A stretch of DNA of 64,000 bases from CAZWBR01 sp964632305 (GTDB lineage Bacteria > Bacteroidota > Bacteroidia > Bacteroidales > Prolixibacteraceae). The stretch spans positions 1 through 64,000 of the forward strand of contig CAZWBR010000019.1 in assembly GCA_964632305.1 (NCBI GenBank), read 5' to 3'. The translations under genes and the position numbers were made by a program. Each line of letters opens with the position of its first letter. Position 1 is the first letter of the stretch. The notes under the pieces were generated by a model, which was given only the letters and a program-made list of their open reading frames with translations, was not told the DNA's origin and did no database searches. Below are positions 52,907 through 61,968 of this stretch, piece after piece.

Positions 52907-54166
52907 GTGAAAATTTCAAAGACTTCCAAAATAGGCATTGTCGTAATCTGTAGCTTAACAATTCTCATATGGGGAATAAACTATTTGAAAGGGAGAGATC
53001 TTTTTAAAACAGAAAAGGTCTTTTATGCCAGATACAAAAATGTTGGTGGCCTTGAGCCATCCACGGTAGTACTCTTAAATGGATTAAAAATTGGCTATGT
53101 CAGGGACATCTATTTTGCGGAAGATTATTCAGGAGATCTGATTGTAAAAATTGCAGTCCACAACAAGTTTCCTTTACCAGTAGGAACGGAAGCTGAAATT
53201 GCGAGCAGCGATTTGCTTGGTTCAAGGATTGTTAAACTCAATTTGGGGGTATCCAACCAGTATTACGAGAATAATGACACCCTTAAGACCAAAGTTGAAG
53301 CGGATCTGATGCAGCAGGTCAGTGAACAGCTTGCCCCGATCAAAGCAAAAGCGGAGAATCTGATGGTCTCTCTCGATTCAATTGTCTCGTCAGTTTCCCT
53401 AATCCTCGATGGGGAGTCGCGTAAGAATATTACACAAAGTATTCAGCAGATCAGTTACACGATGACCAATCTGGAACACATCTCCAGAGATTTAAGCGAT
53501 GTTGTAGGGGAACAGAAGAACAATCTATCCTCGACCATTACCAATTTCAAAGATATTTCGCAGAACCTGAGCAATAATTCACAAAAGCTTGACCGGATCA
53601 TGGAGAATTTCTCGTCGGTCAGTGATTCGTTGAAATCGGCCGAAATTAAGACGACAATTGAAAATCTCAACAAATCGTTTGAGGATATTCAGTTAGTATT
53701 AGGAAAAATCAATAATTCAGAAGGGACCCTTGGTCTTTTAGTTAATGATCCCCGTTTATATCAAAATTTGAATTACACCAGCGAAAACCTCAATCGATTG
53801 ATGATTGATTTGAAACAGAATCCAAAACGTTATATCAATTTCTCCGCGATTGATCTTGGACGTGAAGTATATATCAATCCGGGACTCAAAAATGAAGTGA
53901 AAGGAGATCTGACATACAAGGTACTGCTATTTACTTCAAGCTCGCCGATCAGCAATTTTTCAACTGTATTTCAAGGCATTAACAACATTGAAGAGATTAG
54001 GAAAGGTAATTCATACTATTATTATACCGGTCAAGAAAAGGATTATGAAGAAATTAGAGTAATTCTAAATAATGTTCAATTAGCTTTCCCACAAGCTACT
54101 TTGAAAGCATTTCGTAACGGGAATGAAATATCTTTGAAAAAAGCATTAAAATCTGTCCAAAAATAG
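52907..54166 (+). CDS. MlaD-family (MCE) protein
   Basis: A 419-residue protein starting with GTG. A single N-terminal transmembrane helix (about 7-25) is followed by the MCE domain (about 35-115: RYKNVGGLEPSTVVLLNGLK and GSRIVKLNLG). The rest has long coiled-coil segments with many Asn/Ser (about 120-290), typical of MCE substrate-channel subunits. MlaD family proteins carry lipids between membranes; the ATPase and permease subunits are not adjacent. Confidence 0.85.
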   Translation: MKISKTSKIGIVVICSLTILIWGINYLKGRDLFKTEKVFYARYKNVGGLEPSTVVLLNGLKIGYVRDIYFAEDYSGDLIVKIAVHNKFPLPVGTEAEIASSDLLGSRIVKLNLGVSNQYYENNDTLKTKVEADLMQQVSEQLAPIKAKAENLMVSLDSIVSSVSLILDGESRKNITQSIQQISYTMTNLEHISRDLSDVVGEQKNNLSSTITNFKDISQNLSNNSQKLDRIMENFSSVSDSLKSAEIKTTIENLNKSFEDIQLVLGKINNSEGTLGLLVNDPRLYQNLNYTSENLNRLMIDLKQNPKRYINFSAIDLGREVYINPGLKNEVKGDLTYKVLLFTSSSPISNFSTVFQGINNIEEIRKGNSYYYYTGQEKDYEEIRVILNNVQLAFPQATLKAFRNGNEISLKKALKSVQK

Positions 54167-54505
54167 TTTTTTTCCACCCATTTTTTTATTTACTTTAACC
54201 GACTGAAAGAAAAATCGCAGTTGCTAATTAACCTTTTTCGGAAATTAATATTTGTTTAAAATATGTTTGCTAATAAGTTTTGTCAAAACTCTTGATATCA
54301 ACTGTTTGCAAATTAATCAACAATAAATATCTGGGAATGAGGCAATTGTAATTAAAGTATTTTTTTCATTTTTTAAAAATCTGAATTATAAAAGAATAGA
54401 AAAATGCAACATTTAGATAAATTTTTTTCAAACTAAATTTTTTCAACCTTTGTCAGGAAATTTTTAAAACAATAAAAGTTCAACAAAATTGAACCTTTAG
54501 CCTAA
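54167..54505. promoter_or_regulatory. AT-rich leader upstream of dnaA
   Basis: About 340 bases, very AT-rich. No perfect DnaA box (TTATCCACA) is seen on either strand, so this is not clearly an origin. An inverted repeat GTTCAA-N5-TTGAAC (54478-54494) sits 12 nt before the start codon of dnaA. Confidence 0.5.
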
Positions 54506-55936
54506 ATGAATAAGGATCATAATAAAATATGGGAAAATTGTCTTAAAATCATTAAAGACAATGTGCCGTTTATCAGTTACAGGACTTGGTTTGAGCCTAT
54601 TGTTCCAGTCAAGCTTGACAGCAATATTCTCACGATTCAGGTTCCGAGTCCTTTTTTTTACGAGTATCTGGAGGAGCAATACATTGATATTCTCAGGAAG
54701 ACACTTCGGAAAGAGTTAGGGACCGGAGCCAAATTGGAGTATAGTGTTGTGGTCGACAACAATCACAGCTTAAACAATAAGCCATACACGGTTAAGCTCC
54801 CTACCAATCAGAATGGGAATCTTAAAAACAAACCGGTTTCAGCTCCGCTACTGGAGGAGGACAACTCCATCAGAAATCCGTTTGTAATTCCTGGTATTCA
54901 GAAATTGCAGATTGATCCTCAATTAAAACAGGACAATACATTCGAGAATTTTGTCGAAGGAGAGTGCAACAGACTGGCCCGCAGTGCAGGCTTTGCTGTG
55001 GCACAAAAGCCGGGAGGCACGGCCTTCAATCCATTAATGCTTTATGGTAACTCCGGACTTGGGAAAACACATTTGGCACAGGCCATAGGAATTGAAGTTA
55101 AAGAGCGGTTCCCCGATAAGATTGTTTTATATGTCAATGCCACGAAGTTTCAAATGCAATTTGCGGAAGCGACGCGTAATAATACTCGTAACGATTTCCT
55201 CCACTTCTATCAAATGATTGATGTATTAATTATTGATGACGTGCAGGAATTCGCCGGGAAAGAAAAGACGCAGGAAACTTTCTTCCACATATTTAACCAT
55301 TTACATCAGTCGGGCAAACAATTGATATTAACCTCAGACAAACCGCCAATTGAGCTCAAGGGACTGGAGCAAAGACTCTTATCAAGGTTCAAGTGGGGTT
55401 TGACCGCTGACTTACAGGTGCCCGATTTTGAAACCAGGATGAATATTCTTCGGAAAAAAGTCTACAAAGATGGTATTGAAATTCCGGATGAAGTTCTTGA
55501 GTATATTGCCTCACATATCAACAGTAACGTTCGCGAACTTGAAGGAGCATTAATTTCGTTACTTGCACAAGCCACTCTAAACAAGAAAGAGATCACGCTT
55601 GATTTGGCTATCCGAATGATTAACAAGTTGGTGAATAATACCAAGCGCGAGATTACTATCGATTTTATTGCCAAAGTGGTATGCGATTATTTCAGTATTC
55701 CGGTTGATTCGCTCAGCATTAAGACCAGAAAACGGGAAACCGTACAGGCCCGACAAATTGCGATGTATTTTTCCAAGAATTTGACAAAATCATCTTTAGC
55801 TGCGATCGGGGCACAAATTGGAGGTAAAGATCATGCCACGGTTCTCCATGCATGCAGGACTGTTGCAAATCTCAAGGAGACGGATCGAAGTTTTAAAGTT
55901 TGTTTGGATGAAATTGAAAACAAGTTGAAAATTTAG
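54506..55936 (+). CDS. dnaA: Chromosomal replication initiator DnaA
   Basis: A 476-residue DnaA. Domain I (about 1-85) begins MNKDHNKIWENCLKIIKDNV. The AAA+ domain (about 130-350) has the Walker A GNSGLGKTHLAQAIG and Walker B VLIIDDVQEFAG. Domain IV ends with the DNA-binding signature IGGKDHATVLHACRTV (about 445-460). It opens the origin in replication initiation. Its start is set by the short domain I. It ends directly before a strong terminator. Confidence 0.98.
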   Translation: MNKDHNKIWENCLKIIKDNVPFISYRTWFEPIVPVKLDSNILTIQVPSPFFYEYLEEQYIDILRKTLRKELGTGAKLEYSVVVDNNHSLNNKPYTVKLPTNQNGNLKNKPVSAPLLEEDNSIRNPFVIPGIQKLQIDPQLKQDNTFENFVEGECNRLARSAGFAVAQKPGGTAFNPLMLYGNSGLGKTHLAQAIGIEVKERFPDKIVLYVNATKFQMQFAEATRNNTRNDFLHFYQMIDVLIIDDVQEFAGKEKTQETFFHIFNHLHQSGKQLILTSDKPPIELKGLEQRLLSRFKWGLTADLQVPDFETRMNILRKKVYKDGIEIPDEVLEYIASHINSNVRELEGALISLLAQATLNKKEITLDLAIRMINKLVNNTKREITIDFIAKVVCDYFSIPVDSLSIKTRKRETVQARQIAMYFSKNLTKSSLAAIGAQIGGKDHATVLHACRTVANLKETDRSFKVCLDEIENKLKI

Positions 55937-55940
55937 CTAT

Positions 55941-55979
55941 CCATGAAAAAGGCAGACTTCCAGTCTGCCTTTTTCATGG
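55941..55979 (+). terminator. Terminator after dnaA
   Basis: A perfect 18-bp stem: the arms 55941-55958 and 55962-55979, around loop TCC, begin 4 nt after the dnaA stop codon. The right arm includes CTTTTTC. Confidence 0.85.
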
Positions 55980-56003
55980 ATCCTTTGATAAACATCCACA
56001 ACC

Positions 56004-56621
56004 ATGGGAATTGATACTGATACATATTTTACGATTGCATATCCAACTGAAGGGATCTATAAAGATAAAGGCAGTAAATTTTTGGCTTTTGCCTACCCCA
56101 TCAGCCAGGAGGATCAGATTAAAGAGATTGTATCAGGTATAAAAAAGGAACATCATAGTGCCCGCCACCATTGCTTTGCCTGGAAATTGGGAACAACAGG
56201 CGAAAATTTCAGGGTTAATGATGATGGAGAACCATCAGGAACAGCTGGAAGGCCGATTCTGGGTCAAATCCAATCCAAAGGATTAACCAACGTATTGATA
56301 GTTGTGGTCCGTTATTTTGGAGGCTCCCTACTCGGGGTTAGTGGATTGATCAATGCATATAAACAGGCCGCCCTGGAAACCCTTAACAATGCCGAGATAA
56401 TTGAACGAGTTGTAGAAGAAGTCATTACAATTGACTTTAATTACTTAGCCATGAACGATATCATGCAATTAATCAAGGAAATGCAATTACAGATTATTTC
56501 TTCCGATTTTGGGATGAAATGTTCTGTATCCATCACAGTTCGGGCTAACCGCGCAGAAACTGTATTAAACAAATTAAATAAGATTGAAGGAATTACTGTT
56601 ATTGAACATACAAATCAATAA
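56004..56621 (+). CDS. yigZ: YigZ / IMPACT-family protein
   Basis: A 205-residue protein of the UPF0029/IMPACT family. The conserved block is GSKFLAFAYPISQEDQIKEI, then HSARHHCFAWKLG (about 53-65) and DDGEPSGTAGRPIL, VVVRYFGGSLLG. The C-terminal domain is a ferredoxin-like fold. The molecular role in bacteria is unclear; eukaryotic IMPACT binds ribosome-associated kinases. It is a single gene between dnaA and pyrB. Confidence 0.9.
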   Translation: MGIDTDTYFTIAYPTEGIYKDKGSKFLAFAYPISQEDQIKEIVSGIKKEHHSARHHCFAWKLGTTGENFRVNDDGEPSGTAGRPILGQIQSKGLTNVLIVVVRYFGGSLLGVSGLINAYKQAALETLNNAEIIERVVEEVITIDFNYLAMNDIMQLIKEMQLQIISSDFGMKCSVSITVRANRAETVLNKLNKIEGITVIEHTNQ

Positions 56622-56865
56622 TTCATATTGAAATCAAAATAATAACTTTGATGTATTACCTTTGAAATAATGATGGACATAAATAAACAGGGACAACTTT
56701 GCTGCAGTCATTTGTTGATTGGTTTTCTCATGATAAGCCATGCTGCAAGATGACCAATTAATTGTTTTCAACAGCAGATATCTGCCCTGGGAAGTATTTA
56801 TCTTTTTCACCGGAGTACATAGAGTCTAATTATAAAAAATGCAACCAACGCAAAATCGTGCGACC

Positions 56866-57777
56866 ATGAATACAAAAAGTTTAATTTCAATTACCGATTT
56901 TAACAAAGATGAGTATTTGAAAATAATGGATCTGGCCAGATTTTATGAAGCCAATCCGAATCAAAGGTTATTAAAAGGAAAGGTAATTGCCACACTGTTC
57001 TTTGAACCCTCCACCAGAACCCGTTTGAGTTTCGAAACTGCAATTAACAGGCTTGGAGGTAGGGTAATCGGGTTTTCCGACTCTTCATCGAGTAGTGTAT
57101 CTAAGGGTGAAACTCTTCATGACACTATCAAGATGGTAAGTAATTATGCTGATATGATAGTTATGCGTCATCCATTGGAGGGAAGCGCCCGATATGCCTC
57201 TGAAGTTTCGAGTGTTCCTGTGATAAATGCCGGTGACGGGGCTAACCAGCATCCGACTCAAACATTGCTCGATATGTATTCGATCCAAAAGACGCAGGGC
57301 AGATTGGATAATATAAACCTTTTCCTTGTTGGAGATTTAAAATACGGACGAACTGTACATAGCCTGATAATGGCCATGTCGCAATTCGAGAATCCGATCT
57401 TTAATTTTGTTGCGCCTCCGGAACTGGCAATGCCCGATGAATATAAATCATTTCTATCCGAAAAAGGCATCCGGTATTTTGAACATCTCGAGATTAATGA
57501 CATAGTCAATCAAGCCGACATAATCTACATGACCAGGGTTCAACGCGAACGGTTTATTGATCCAGTTGAATATGAAAAGGTAAAAAATGTTTATATACTG
57601 CGGAATGAAATGCTGGCCAATACAAAACCGACCGTCCGAATTCTGCATCCCCTACCAAGAATTAATGAAATTGATACGGATGTCGACTGTAATGAAAAAG
57701 CCTATTATTTTGATCAAGCCAGAAATGGAGTCTATGCAAGAATGGCTATAATTTCCCATTTACTTAACCTTCAATAA
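56866..57777 (+). CDS. pyrB: Aspartate carbamoyltransferase catalytic subunit
   Basis: A 303-residue PyrB. The carbamoyl-phosphate motif is FFEPSTRTRLSFE (about 43-55), followed by GDGANQHPTQTLLDMY and MTRVQRERF. The start ATG 56866 (MNTKSLISITDF) is preferred to an upstream ATG (56839), since the family begins like this. PyrB makes carbamoyl aspartate in pyrimidine synthesis. It is followed 15 nt later by pyrI. The 244-base leader (56622-56865) may have regulatory structure. Confidence 0.95.
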   Translation: MNTKSLISITDFNKDEYLKIMDLARFYEANPNQRLLKGKVIATLFFEPSTRTRLSFETAINRLGGRVIGFSDSSSSSVSKGETLHDTIKMVSNYADMIVMRHPLEGSARYASEVSSVPVINAGDGANQHPTQTLLDMYSIQKTQGRLDNINLFLVGDLKYGRTVHSLIMAMSQFENPIFNFVAPPELAMPDEYKSFLSEKGIRYFEHLEINDIVNQADIIYMTRVQRERFIDPVEYEKVKNVYILRNEMLANTKPTVRILHPLPRINEIDTDVDCNEKAYYFDQARNGVYARMAIISHLLNLQ

Positions 57778-57792
57778 AATCCACTAATTATC

Positions 57793-58245
57793 ATGGAAAA
57801 GCAGTTAAAAGTCAGCGCGATAAAGGATGGAACAGTCATCGATCATATTCCAACCCAGGCACTTTTTAAAGTGATCAAAATATTAATGCTTGACGAATGT
57901 TCAAATATGGTCACCTTTGGCAATAACTTGGATAGCAAAGCGATGGGAAATAAAGCGATTATTAAAATTGCCAACCGGTATTTCAAAGATGAAGAGATAA
58001 ACAAAATTTCGTTGGTGGCTCCCCGCGCAAAGCTAAACATCATCAAAAATTATGAGGTGATTGAAAAGCGGGTGGTTGAAATTCCCAAACAAGTGAATGG
58101 AATTGTCCGTTGTTTCAATCCAAAATGCATTACCAATAGTGAGAAGATTTCCACTAAATTCCAGGTCATTTCAGACAAACCACTTGAATTGAAATGTCAT
58201 TATTGTGAGAAGATTACGAATGAAAATCATATTACAGTTATTTAG
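57793..58245 (+). CDS. pyrI: Aspartate carbamoyltransferase regulatory subunit
   Basis: A 150-residue PyrI. The N-terminal nucleotide-binding domain includes KDGTVIDHIPTQALFKVIKI; the C-terminal zinc domain has C-x4-C and C-x2-C in RCFNPKCITN and LKCHYCEK. It gives allosteric control by CTP and ATP over the PyrB trimers. It is translated after pyrB. Confidence 0.96.
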   Translation: MEKQLKVSAIKDGTVIDHIPTQALFKVIKILMLDECSNMVTFGNNLDSKAMGNKAIIKIANRYFKDEEINKISLVAPRAKLNIIKNYEVIEKRVVEIPKQVNGIVRCFNPKCITNSEKISTKFQVISDKPLELKCHYCEKITNENHITVI

Positions 58246-58253
58246 TTTATAAA

Positions 58254-58712
58254 ATGACGACTGATTTTAATCGATTGTACGATGAGTTTCTGGCATGGTT
58301 TGATCCTAAAAGCAACAGGGATGAACTATTAGCTCAGACAGCCCAATTTTTAAAAGAGAGAGTATATCATTACGATTGGGTTGGATTTTATATCCTTAAC
58401 CAAGAGAAAAATGAACTTGTATTGGGTCCTTTCAGTGGAAAACCAACTGAGCACACTCATATCCCGGTGGGGAAAGGGGTTTGCGGTCAGGTCGCAGAGA
58501 GTAAATCACCGAAAATAGTTCAGGATGTGAATCAGGAAGCCAATTATATCTCCTGCAGTATCGATGTCCAGAGTGAGATTGTCGTTCCTGTGATTAAAGA
58601 TGGAATCTTTATTGCCGAGATAGATATTGATTCACACTCCCCTTCCCCGTTTAATCAAGCCGATGTACAGTTTTTAGAGTCTGTATGTAAAGATATTGCA
58701 AATTTATTCTGA
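58254..58712 (+). CDS. msrC: GAF-domain protein, free methionine-R-sulfoxide reductase type
   Basis: A 152-residue single GAF domain. The fRMsr pattern is seen: GPFSGKPTEHTHIPVGKGVC (Cys in GVCGQV) and YISCSIDVQSEIVVPV (the second Cys, followed by SEIVVP). The family reduces free Met-R-sulfoxide through a Cys pair. It is 8 nt after pyrI and ends before a strong terminator, so it may share the pyrBI transcript. Confidence 0.85.
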   Translation: MTTDFNRLYDEFLAWFDPKSNRDELLAQTAQFLKERVYHYDWVGFYILNQEKNELVLGPFSGKPTEHTHIPVGKGVCGQVAESKSPKIVQDVNQEANYISCSIDVQSEIVVPVIKDGIFIAEIDIDSHSPSPFNQADVQFLESVCKDIANLF

Positions 58713-58752
58713 CAATAAAAAAACCGGATTTCACTCCGGTTTTTTTATTGTC
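58711..58752. terminator. Bidirectional terminator
   Basis: An 18-bp perfect stem; the core is AACCGGA-N6-TCCGGTT, with A-rich and T-rich flanks pairing. It lies between two convergent genes. Confidence 0.85.
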
Positions 58753-58764
58753 ATTAAACTATTT

Positions 58765-59229
58765 CTATCTGATCCTATCAATCGAACGAACCAGTACTTC
58801 ATCTTTTGCTATGGCCCTTATTGCCAGATATACTAATATTGCAGAAACTATTGGGAATGCAGTAAAAAGAGACATGGAGTAGGTTCCATCAATTACCTGG
58901 GCACTTTTTATAGTGTAAAATATTATTAAGCCAAACAATCCAAGCAGTAAGAATATACTGATCGTAGCCAAACGCATCTGACGTACCCGATTTTTAAATT
59001 GAACGATTACCGAGAATAAAAATACCAAAATCAAAATACTCAAAAGAAATACCGGTAAACTGCCATAGATCATCGCTGCATTTTCTACCCCTTCAGGATA
59101 AATGCCCCGAATGTTAAACCGAAAGATCGTTCCGTCTTTACCAGCAATCTCGGCTAAGGGAGAAAAAAACAAGGCAGCAACAAGTAACTCGGAAAGAATC
59201 AAATAAAGAGTTTGAATACGTTGAATCAT
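58765..59229 (-). CDS. DUF4293 membrane protein
   Basis: A 154-residue four-helix membrane protein starting MIQRIQTLYLILSELLVAAL, the family opening; the upstream ATG (59271) is not used. Hydrophobic stretches are near residues 5-25, 55-78, 90-110 and 122-140. DUF4293 is a small Bacteroidetes family with no known function. Confidence 0.85.
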   Translation of the reverse strand: MIQRIQTLYLILSELLVAALFFSPLAEIAGKDGTIFRFNIRGIYPEGVENAAMIYGSLPVFLLSILILVFLFSVIVQFKNRVRQMRLATISIFLLLGLFGLIIFYTIKSAQVIDGTYSMSLFTAFPIVSAILVYLAIRAIAKDEVLVRSIDRIR

Positions 59230-59406
59230 TTTTATTCGTTTTTTAACTTTATACAAAAATACAATTTTCAAGGTTTGCCGGGCAACCCTATTTATCTTTT
59301 CGCAAATAAAAGTATCTGAATGGTTGGATTTTTATTGATTGGCCAGCTTTGAAAAGTCATAGATTTTCGATAGTTTTGATAAATACAATCAGAACCACCA
59401 GTTACG

Positions 59407-60279
59407 ATGAGAATAATAGAACCCTCAGAATTAATTATTAATCCGGATGGATCCGTTTTCCACCTCCATCTTAAACCCGAACAATTGGCAAGAGACATAA
59501 TTCTTGTGGGGGATCCGGGAAGGGTAAATATGATCGCCGACTATTTCGATCACATTGAAGCACAGGCTGAGAATCGTGAATTTGTTTCGGTTACAGGAAT
59601 ATATAATGACAAAAGGATTACAGTCCTTTCGACAGGAATCGGAACTGACAACATCGATATTGTGATGAATGAATTGGATGCGCTGGTTAATATTGATTTG
59701 GATAATCGGACCATAAAACCTGAACATACCAGTCTTAATATCATAAGAATAGGCACATCCGGCGGACTCCAGTCCGATATCCCCATCGATTCATTTTTAG
59801 CGTCCAAAGTGGCTATCGGGTTTGATGGATTACTCAATTTCTATCAAGGACGGAATGAAATCAGCAATATAGAGTTTGAGGATTCATTCAAGAATCATGT
59901 GAATTGGAATCCGCTTCTTGCCTCTCCTTATATTGTAGATGCAAACAAAGAGCTGTTTGAGAGAATCTGCAAAGATGGATTTATCTCAGGGGTAACTATT
60001 TCATCTCCCGGCTTCTATGGCCCTCAGGGCAGACAATTGCGCCTTTCTGTTATGGATCCGAAATTAAACGATAAGATTGAAAGTTTCAGATACAACGATC
60101 TTCGGATCACCAATTATGAGATGGAGTGTTCGGCGATATATGGATTGAGCAAACTGCTCGGTCACCACGCTTTGACTATATGTGTTATTATTGCCAACAG
60201 AATAACCAAGAAGGCGAGCAAGGATTACAAACCTGCCATGAAGAAACTGGTTCAACAGATTTTGAATAGTATGACTTAA
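59407..60279 (+). CDS. Nucleoside phosphorylase (uridine phosphorylase-like)
   Basis: A 290-residue PNP/UDP-family enzyme. The phosphate loop is ILVGDPGRVNMIADYF (about 31-46), the central block VLSTGIGTDNIDIVMNEL, then IIRIGTSGGLQSDIP (about 117-131). A substrate segment NYEMECSAIYGLS carries Met and Glu that bind the ribose. It would split uridine or another nucleoside by phosphorolysis. The stop overlaps the next start by one base, so translation is coupled. Confidence 0.88.
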   Translation: MRIIEPSELIINPDGSVFHLHLKPEQLARDIILVGDPGRVNMIADYFDHIEAQAENREFVSVTGIYNDKRITVLSTGIGTDNIDIVMNELDALVNIDLDNRTIKPEHTSLNIIRIGTSGGLQSDIPIDSFLASKVAIGFDGLLNFYQGRNEISNIEFEDSFKNHVNWNPLLASPYIVDANKELFERICKDGFISGVTISSPGFYGPQGRQLRLSVMDPKLNDKIESFRYNDLRITNYEMECSAIYGLSKLLGHHALTICVIIANRITKKASKDYKPAMKKLVQQILNSMT

Positions 60280-61154
60280 TGAATAATGAGCATATAAATA
60301 TAGATGTCTTAATTAACCTGCTTGAAGATCCGGACAATGAGATCTACAATGCAGTCAGTCAAAAATTAATCAGCCTTGGCTCAGACCAACTGTACAATCT
60401 GGAACAGGCTCTGAATTCAGCCGACACATTGCTTCAGCACGAGAGGCTGGATAAAATAATCACTGAAATAAAAAACAACACATTAGGGGAAAGAATCATA
60501 AAATGGGTCAAATCGGAGAACAGATCATTGATCGATGGGTGGATTTTAGTAAGTTCCATTCAGCATCCTGATATTTCGCCCGAGAAAATCAATAAATATA
60601 TCTTTCAACTTGTCAATGATGTGTGGTTGGAATTCAATGACTCACTGACCTCACTTGAAAAAACATCGGTTATCAACCATATTTTTTTCGACCTTCATCA
60701 CTTTGAAACCAACATTTCCGATCCCGGGGCCCCGGAAAATTGCTTTATTGACAATTTACTGATCACCAAGCGAGGCAATTATATTTCTCTTGTATTACTT
60801 TATTATATTATAGGGAAACAGCTTCAATTACCGGTCGTACCGATCAGTTTTAAACAATATTTATTGTTAGGGTATTATGACCCCTCGGTCGCTTACGAAG
60901 CTTTTGGACAGGAATCGGACCCTTATCTTTTTTACATCAATCCGGAACACAAAGGCGCTATTATTGGAACCCGGGAGTTGGAACATTTTCTTCAAAAGGA
61001 GAAAAAAGAATTAAAACAACTAAGGATAATTGAAGACGAGCTAAGTTTGATAAAGAAACTACTGTCTTTCATTAAACAGACCTACAGATCCAAAGGCGAT
61101 CTTAGCAAGGAAGTCCTGGCAGGGAAAATTCTTACTTTACTTGATGAATTATAA
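60279..61154 (+). CDS. SirB1-like transglutaminase-like protein
   Basis: A 291-residue protein with a core like SirB1: PENCFIDNLLITKRGNYISL, followed by LVLLYYIIGKQLQLPVVPIS. The C-terminal part is helical. The Cys-His-Asp triad typical of transglutaminase is not complete, so it is probably not an active enzyme. It overlaps the phosphorylase by 1 nt, suggesting an operon. Confidence 0.72.
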   Translation: MNNEHINIDVLINLLEDPDNEIYNAVSQKLISLGSDQLYNLEQALNSADTLLQHERLDKIITEIKNNTLGERIIKWVKSENRSLIDGWILVSSIQHPDISPEKINKYIFQLVNDVWLEFNDSLTSLEKTSVINHIFFDLHHFETNISDPGAPENCFIDNLLITKRGNYISLVLLYYIIGKQLQLPVVPISFKQYLLLGYYDPSVAYEAFGQESDPYLFYINPEHKGAIIGTRELEHFLQKEKKELKQLRIIEDELSLIKKLLSFIKQTYRSKGDLSKEVLAGKILTLLDEL

Positions 61155-61525
61155 TTGTTAAAAAAAGGATGTCCCAAAAGTCATCCGGAACGCCCCCTCA
61201 TTTCAAATCTGAAACAATTTTCACCGGAACACCCAAGTCAACACGGAGATCTACGTGAAGATCTTCGTGTTCTGCGGGTATTTTTTCATGCTGTTTTTAA
61301 TTCTGCAGTCAATTAAAAAAACAACGGTCTTAATTAAAAATCACCTGCGAGCTATTGGAAAAGATTCTCCTAATCATCTCAATATAATACTGATGACAAA
61401 CTTAGTGACCGGTCGACCTGGAGTCACCCGATCACTTTATCCTGATCTCGGGAAACCAACCCCTGAAATTCTGTTCGTCACAAGGCCAAGGCTGGGGATA
61501 CACCATCCTTTTTCTTACGTTCTTC

Positions 61526-61600
61526 TATGGTTTCTCTATGTTAGCATACTGGAACCTTGGAGAAACCATACAGAAACCATACAGATACTATGGTTAAAAC
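61526..61600. repeat. 11-bp-period inverted repeat, copy 4
   Basis: Units TATGGTTTCTC on the left, and TACTGGAACCT, TGGAGAAACCA, TACAGAAACCA and TACAGATACTA on the right (about 61539-61592), followed by TGGTTAAAACC. The right units share GGAACC/GAAACC with copy 3. Confidence 0.75.
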
Positions 61601-61636
61601 CAAAGTTTGAACCCTCTTTTTTTTATCTTTGTCGTG

Positions 61637-61708
61637 ACCAAAAGAAGGCTTCAGTCGATTCATTCAGCCGAAGTCTATCTAGTGCGGGGCTTAGTCCCCG
61701 TTTTTTTT
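61637..61708 (+). ncRNA. Candidate small RNA with terminator near the DGR
   Basis: TATCTTTG (61624-61631) is a -7 element. Downstream, the transcript would include ACCAAAAGAAGG and CCGAAGT, and end in the strong terminator CGGGG-CTTAGT-CCCCG (about 61685-61700) with T8. The TGACCAAAAGAAGG-N19/20-CCGAAGT module recurs at 61720-61758 without its own terminator. Confidence 0.45.
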
Positions 61709-61799
61709 GCTCCGCAAAATGACCAAAAGAAGGTCTTCGTCTAATCATTACCCGAAGTATTACGGTTGCCATACATAGTCAGGGTTATATATAACCGCC

Positions 61800-61839
61800 A
61801 AAACGATTTGTACAAAAATCTAAAACGGTTTGTACAAAA
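61800..61839. repeat. Tandem direct repeat of 18 bp
   Basis: AAAACGATTTGTACAAAA (61800-61817) and AAAACGGTTTGTACAAAA (61822-61839), differing at one base, 22 bp apart. A possible protein-binding array at the DGR boundary. Confidence 0.6.
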
Positions 61840-61864
61840 TTACACAAAAAACGCACAAATTAAA

Positions 61865-61884
61865 GGCGGGGCCATCGCCCCGCC
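61865..61884. terminator. GC-rich hairpin downstream of the DGR operon
   Basis: GGCGGGGC-CATC-GCCCCGCC (8 bp stem, 4-nt loop) lies 85 nt beyond the stop of the last minus-strand gene. On the minus strand it is followed by TTTAATTTG, so it can end that operon. Confidence 0.6.
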
Positions 61885-61968
61885 TTCTTCATCACAGCTT
61901 CGCGTCATAATTAAACACTATTAAAACTGTCATTAAAGGCAATTCTAATGATATTGCCTATTCAATGT

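Larger units (their letters stand above)
61155..61968. other. Non-coding region with repeats, candidate small RNA and terminators
   Basis: About 810 bases. It holds a short inverted repeat GGATG-N10-CATCC (about 61168-61187), a 12-bp inverted repeat ACACGGAGATCT/AGATCTTCGTGT (61241-61270), copy 4 of the 11-bp-period repeat (61526-61600), two copies of a TGACCAAAAGAAGG module and a GC-rich terminator. A plus-strand open frame across it (61255-61722) runs through the repeats and is not credible as a gene. Confidence 0.55.

Noticed and set aside
54167..54505. Replication origin upstream of dnaA
   Set aside because: AT-rich, but no clear DnaA boxes on either strand; the chromosomal origin may be elsewhere in Bacteroidetes.
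61160..61190. IS-element end
   Set aside because: GGATGTCCCAAAAGTCATCC only resembles some transposon ends; no transposase or second end is present.
61255..61722. 155-residue plus-strand frame
   Set aside because: Runs across the repeat and the small-RNA region; composition is not protein-like and there is no plausible ribosome site.
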